Part shown: positions 61,000 through 64,000 of the stretch, piece after piece
Layout: every line of letters starts with the position of its first letter
Position numbering within the stretch: position 1 is the stretch's first letter
Assembly: GCF_003350375.1 (NCBI RefSeq)
Contig: NZ_QQAR01000010.1
Location: forward strand, 83,865 to 147,864
Length of the DNA: 64,000 bases
Source: Flavobacterium sp. AG291
GTDB taxonomy: Bacteria; Bacteroidota; Bacteroidia; Flavobacteriales; Flavobacteriaceae
Direction of reading: 5' to 3'
The notes under the pieces: model-generated
What the model was told of the DNA's origin: nothing
The model's input: only the letters and a program-made list of their open reading frames with translations
The model's database searches: none
Made by a program: the position numbers and the translations under genes

Positions 61000-61872
61000 T
61001 TATACCGGTAAGTTTAGTTTTTTGTGAGTGTTTACTATTGCCTGTTTGTTTTTATAATCTATCCATGCCTGCCCTTTAAACTTTCGCATTACGTTATCAA
61101 AGTATCTCATGAAGGCGATATTGTAAACGGCTTTTCCAAGATTACTCACCTTGCGAGGAAATGCTCTTAAACTCATAGAGAATCCCGGAGTTACATATTT
61201 CATATAGTGCCAGTAGCCTTCGGGCATGTAAAGCATCTCTCCATGTTCAAGATCGGCTACAAGTCCTTTTGCATATTTAAGCGCTGGCCATTTTTCCATA
61301 TCAGGATTGTCAAAATCAATATCTTCACGCGATATCAGTGCGTGAGGTACTTTATACAGGTAAGGGGTCTGGTCGGGAGCAAACAATATACAGCGTTTCT
61401 TTCCGTGAAAATGAAAATGCAGTATGTTTGAAAAATCAATGTCGTAATGTATAAATACTCGTGACCCTTCTCCGCCAAAGAAAAGCATAGGTAGCTGCTT
61501 AACAAGTTTCAGGCCTATGTCGGGCCATTTAAAATCATTTTTTAGCGAAGGTACCTCCTTCATCAGGTTGTATAAAAATATCCTGTAATTGGTAGGTTTT
61601 GACTGTAGTAAGTCAATATAATCGGCCATTTTCATTTTTGCATGGGCCTCATTAAAACCATCTTTGTGCGATACCGGACGATCATCATATAGCGGTACTG
61701 TTTTTTCGCCGGCTATGTCTTTTATATAATCAAGCTTCCATTTTTCATAAGCAGGCCAGTCTTCTGTAAGTTTCTCTATTACAAGTGGTTTTTGCTTCTT
61801 TACGTAGTTGTTATAAAAGTCCTCTTTGGTAATTGTCTTTACACGTTCAATTTCGGTGAGATCTAACGGCAT
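61000..61872 (-). CDS. Cupin-8 / JmjC-like Fe(II)/2-oxoglutarate oxygenase
   Basis: 290 residues, cytoplasmic, no signal peptide. The double-stranded beta helix has the iron site HxD in IHYDID (about 141-143) and a distal His in EGYWHYM (about 220). Family stretches are ILHFHFHGKKRCILFAPDQ and HGEMLYMPEGYWHY. The fold belongs to factor-inhibiting-HIF-like and tRNA-wybutosine-like (TYW5) enzymes that hydroxylate proteins or RNA. The bacterial substrate is unknown. Single gene, with a TAATTTTG -7-like element at 61894-61901 (reverse strand). Confidence 0.88.
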   Translation of the reverse strand: MPLDLTEIERVKTITKEDFYNNYVKKQKPLVIEKLTEDWPAYEKWKLDYIKDIAGEKTVPLYDDRPVSHKDGFNEAHAKMKMADYIDLLQSKPTNYRIFLYNLMKEVPSLKNDFKWPDIGLKLVKQLPMLFFGGEGSRVFIHYDIDFSNILHFHFHGKKRCILFAPDQTPYLYKVPHALISREDIDFDNPDMEKWPALKYAKGLVADLEHGEMLYMPEGYWHYMKYVTPGFSMSLRAFPRKVSNLGKAVYNIAFMRYFDNVMRKFKGQAWIDYKNKQAIVNTHKKLNLPV

Positions 61873-61964
61873 CGGATAGGGTTTTTAGCTAAACAAAATT
61901 ACTAAAGCGTTATGTAATTGTAAAGCTCTAATTCTTAAAATTTTATTAACTAAAATGAAAATAA

Positions 61965-61992
61965 AAAAAAGCGGCCCTTCCCAAGGCCGCTT
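61965..61992 (-). terminator. Intrinsic terminator of the PorE-like gene
   Basis: AAGCGGCCCTT (61969-61979), CCC loop, AAGGCCGCTT (61983-61992). On the reverse strand it is followed by a long T-run. Confidence 0.85.
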
Positions 61993-62017
61993 ATCAATAA
62001 TAGTTGCATTTATATAT

Positions 62018-63886
62018 TTATTTCTTTACGATAATAAATTCAATCCTCCTGTTTAGCGCATGCTGCTCTTCGGTACAGTTTTCACCACAGTTCACTTTAG
62101 GTTCACTTTCGCCATAGCCTTTTCCTGAAAGCCTTGATGCATCAATACCTTTAGAGATGACATATTGTGCCATAGCTTTTGCTCTTCGGTCAGATAATGC
62201 CATGTTGTATTCTGCACTACCTCTGCTGTCAGTGTGTGCTTTTGCCATAATAACCATATTTGGCATTGACTTCATTAACGATACAAGCTTGTCAAGTTCT
62301 GCAGCACCTTCAGGGGTAATGTTGCTTTTGTTGTATTCAAAGTAAATATCTTTTAGTTTTACTTCGTTGCCTACAATAAGTACATCAACCGGAGTAAGGT
62401 CTGCTGTAATGTTTACTTTGCGTTCTCTTGATTTCGAAACCGGGAAAGTGCTTTGCAGGTAGCCATCTTTTGAAGCCTGTATTACATAAGCCCTGTCGCA
62501 GTCTACGCTATATGATGCTATACCATTTGCGTCAGCAGTAGTGGTTTGTATCACGTTGTTTCTATCGTCAAGAATGGCAACTGTAGCACCACCAAGTATT
62601 TTTCCTGTTTTGGCATCTTTAACAGTTACAATAGCTTCTACGCCACATATAGGAGTAGCCAGGTACAGGTTGTCTTTTCCGGCCTTGTTGCTCGAAAAGA
62701 AACCAATATTTTTAGTGTCGTTAAATGTAAAGGCAAAATCGTCTTTTGGAGAGTTTACCGGTAGGCCTAAATTAATGGCCTCGGTACCTTTGTTAAGGTC
62801 AATCATAAAGATATCCATACCGCCAAAACCTTTTCTGCCTTCTGAGGCAAAGAAAAGTTTATTGTCATCAGTGATGAATGGGAAATTCTCGCGGCCTTCA
62901 GTGTTTACTTTAGGTCCAAGGTTTTCAGGTTTGCTATAGGTGTTATTGCCTAGTACGTTAACTTTCCATATATCCGTGCTGCCACCCATAGAACCTTGTC
63001 TGTTTGAAGCAAAGTAAAGTGTCTTTCCGTCTTTGCTAACCGATGGGTTGCCTGTTGAATATTTTTTGTCGTTAAACGGTACAGCTTTTACATTGCCCCA
63101 TTTACCGTTTTCTTTTGTAGCTACAAAAAGGTAAATAAGTCCTGTTCGCTGTCCCGGAGTATCTTTTTCAAAGCTGCCTTCTTTCCAGCTTTCGCTGGCA
63201 AAATACATGGTGTTTCCATCACCGGTAACTGTAGCAGGGCCATCATGCCATTGCGTGTTCAGGTCTGATAAAGGTTCAGGTTCGCTAAAGCTTCCGTTGT
63301 TGTAGGTAGCAGTATAAATATCCATATAAGGCTCTTCGTTCCTGCCATATTTTCTTCGTGCAGTGTTACGGGTAGACGCAAAATAAAATGTATTGTCGTC
63401 TGTAACAAAACCACCAAAATCAGCATACTTAGGGTCATTTATGTCCAGTTTCTTTTCGTCATAAAGCTTTGTTTGTGATTTTAGCTTTGGCAGATAATCA
63501 GGGTCCTGCTTAAACTCTACAGCCCTTTGATCCTGAGGAGCAAGTGAAGCAAACTTTTGCATCTGTTTGTTAGCCTCCTCATATTTGCCTTCCACTTTAA
63601 GCATTTGTGCATAACGATAGTAGGTTTCAGAATCCTGCTGTTTTATTTCAATAAGCTTAGCATACCATTTAGATGCTTCCTGAGCATTAAAAAGGTTGTA
63701 ATAGCTGTCGGCTATCTGTTTGTATACGTAAGCGTCTTTACCTTTTGCAGCCAGTTTTTCATAGGCTTTTGCAGCATCAAGGTATTCAAATTTTGCGTAT
63801 AGTTTATCTGCCGTTTCAGTATCTTTATTTTGTGCCGCCACGGTCATTGCCATAAGCAGGCTAAGAGAGATGTATATCTTTTTCAT
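62018..63886 (-). CDS. PorE-like OmpA family protein (TPR, beta-propeller, CRD, OmpA_C)
   Basis: 622 residues. Signal peptide (MKKIYISLSLLMAMTVAAQ), TPR repeats (about 20-125), a PD40/WD40-like propeller (about 140-400: TFYFASTRNTARR; TLYFASNRQGSMGGSTDIW; LFFASEGRKGFGGMDIF), a carboxypeptidase-regulatory-like domain (about 410-485: VTVKDAKTGKILGGATV) and a C-terminal OmpA_C peptidoglycan-binding domain (KAHTDSRGSAEYN near 560; NRRIEFIIVKK). This four-part order is that of PorE, a T9SS component in Porphyromonas. The gene lies 20 nt after a PorP/SprF-family gene, as in many flavobacterial T9SS accessory pairs. Confidence 0.92.
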   Translation of the reverse strand: MKKIYISLSLLMAMTVAAQNKDTETADKLYAKFEYLDAAKAYEKLAAKGKDAYVYKQIADSYYNLFNAQEASKWYAKLIEIKQQDSETYYRYAQMLKVEGKYEEANKQMQKFASLAPQDQRAVEFKQDPDYLPKLKSQTKLYDEKKLDINDPKYADFGGFVTDDNTFYFASTRNTARRKYGRNEEPYMDIYTATYNNGSFSEPEPLSDLNTQWHDGPATVTGDGNTMYFASESWKEGSFEKDTPGQRTGLIYLFVATKENGKWGNVKAVPFNDKKYSTGNPSVSKDGKTLYFASNRQGSMGGSTDIWKVNVLGNNTYSKPENLGPKVNTEGRENFPFITDDNKLFFASEGRKGFGGMDIFMIDLNKGTEAINLGLPVNSPKDDFAFTFNDTKNIGFFSSNKAGKDNLYLATPICGVEAIVTVKDAKTGKILGGATVAILDDRNNVIQTTTADANGIASYSVDCDRAYVIQASKDGYLQSTFPVSKSRERKVNITADLTPVDVLIVGNEVKLKDIYFEYNKSNITPEGAAELDKLVSLMKSMPNMVIMAKAHTDSRGSAEYNMALSDRRAKAMAQYVISKGIDASRLSGKGYGESEPKVNCGENCTEEQHALNRRIEFIIVKK

Positions 63887-63906
63887 GGTTAAAATGGCTT
63901 ATGCTA

Positions 63907-64000
63907 TTAGAAATAACGTGGTGAACGTGATACTTTTTTAGGGAAGTTCAGGTCAAACAGTAACATTACCTCGTGCGATGCAGGAGTTGTCACTTTCAGG
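63907..64000 (-). CDS. PorP/SprF family T9SS outer-membrane protein, 3' end only
   Basis: The last 30 codons of a reverse-strand gene that starts beyond the right edge. The tail (HEVMLLFDLNFPKKVSRSPRYF) is the typical C-terminus of PorP/SprF-family beta-barrels. These proteins assist secretion or surface attachment of T9SS type B cargo. The stop lies 20 nt before the PorE-like gene, so the pair is an operon. Confidence 0.8.
   Translation of the reverse strand, partial: LKVTTPASHEVMLLFDLNFPKKVSRSPRYF

Overview
The window is a chromosomal segment of a flavobacterium (Bacteroidota, Flavobacteriaceae, Flavobacterium-like). The evidence is type IX secretion system (T9SS) cargo with C-terminal sorting domains of both classes, a PorE-like/PorP-SprF pair, a GT5 - DUF4270 - glmS gene order, an atpD-atpC pair without the other F1Fo genes, many TAnnTTTG-type -7 promoter elements, and start codons without Shine-Dalgarno sequences. 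GC content is moderate, about 40% by eye. I see no tRNA, rRNA, CRISPR array, transposase or prophage gene.

Layout. 1-1027: 5' part of an M1 aminopeptidase, leaving the window on the left. 1209-8578: mostly forward genes: serS, a small secreted protein, a secreted TPR protein, an AT-rich orphan mrr-type restriction gene, DUF4286, ksgA and mgtE. 8575-10462: two tandem secreted paralogues of unknown function. 10582-11952: a 2-hydroxyacid dehydrogenase fused to a VOC domain. 12006-18877: an OlsF-like bifunctional acyltransferase, xth, an OmpA lipoprotein, a T9SS-sorted PQQ-type sugar dehydrogenase and a MuiA-like protein. 19067-26015: one reverse-strand run, transcribed panC, panD, flippase-like, degenerate esterase, radA, GT51 transglycosylase. 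It is interrupted by a nested palindromic element and by a terminator-like hairpin inside the flippase gene. 26123-30463: GT5-like protein, DUF4270 lipoprotein, glmS. 30561-31328: mtfA-like peptidase.

31587-39484 holds one giant T9SS type B cargo gene (about 2632 codons) split by a single-base frameshift near 34882, with five tandem ~87-residue repeats near its C-terminus. A 120-nt gap with its own terminator (possible small RNA) separates it from atpD-atpC. 41833-44493 has small membrane and lipoprotein genes and a DUF2975/DUF2975/HTH/membrane operon. 44628-52027 has an M23 peptidase with a T9SS signal and a biotin locus (bioF, DUF2007, bioD, bioA and a ketosynthase with a TTG start), with an AI-2E family exporter on the opposite strand.

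52028-54842 is accessory: a gene-poor stretch with duplicated hairpin motifs, one T9SS type A cargo gene, and a second gene-poor stretch with G-loop hairpins. 54843-60379 carries three tandem paralogous membrane-spanning regulators (periplasmic TPRs, one membrane helix, coiled coil, cytoplasmic LuxR-like helix-turn-helix). These look like one-component envelope sensors and are the most system-like part of the window. The right end has recX, a cupin-8/JmjC-like protein, and a PorE-like OmpA protein downstream of a PorP/SprF gene. That pair is the kind that exports or anchors type B cargo such as the giant protein encoded 22 kb away.
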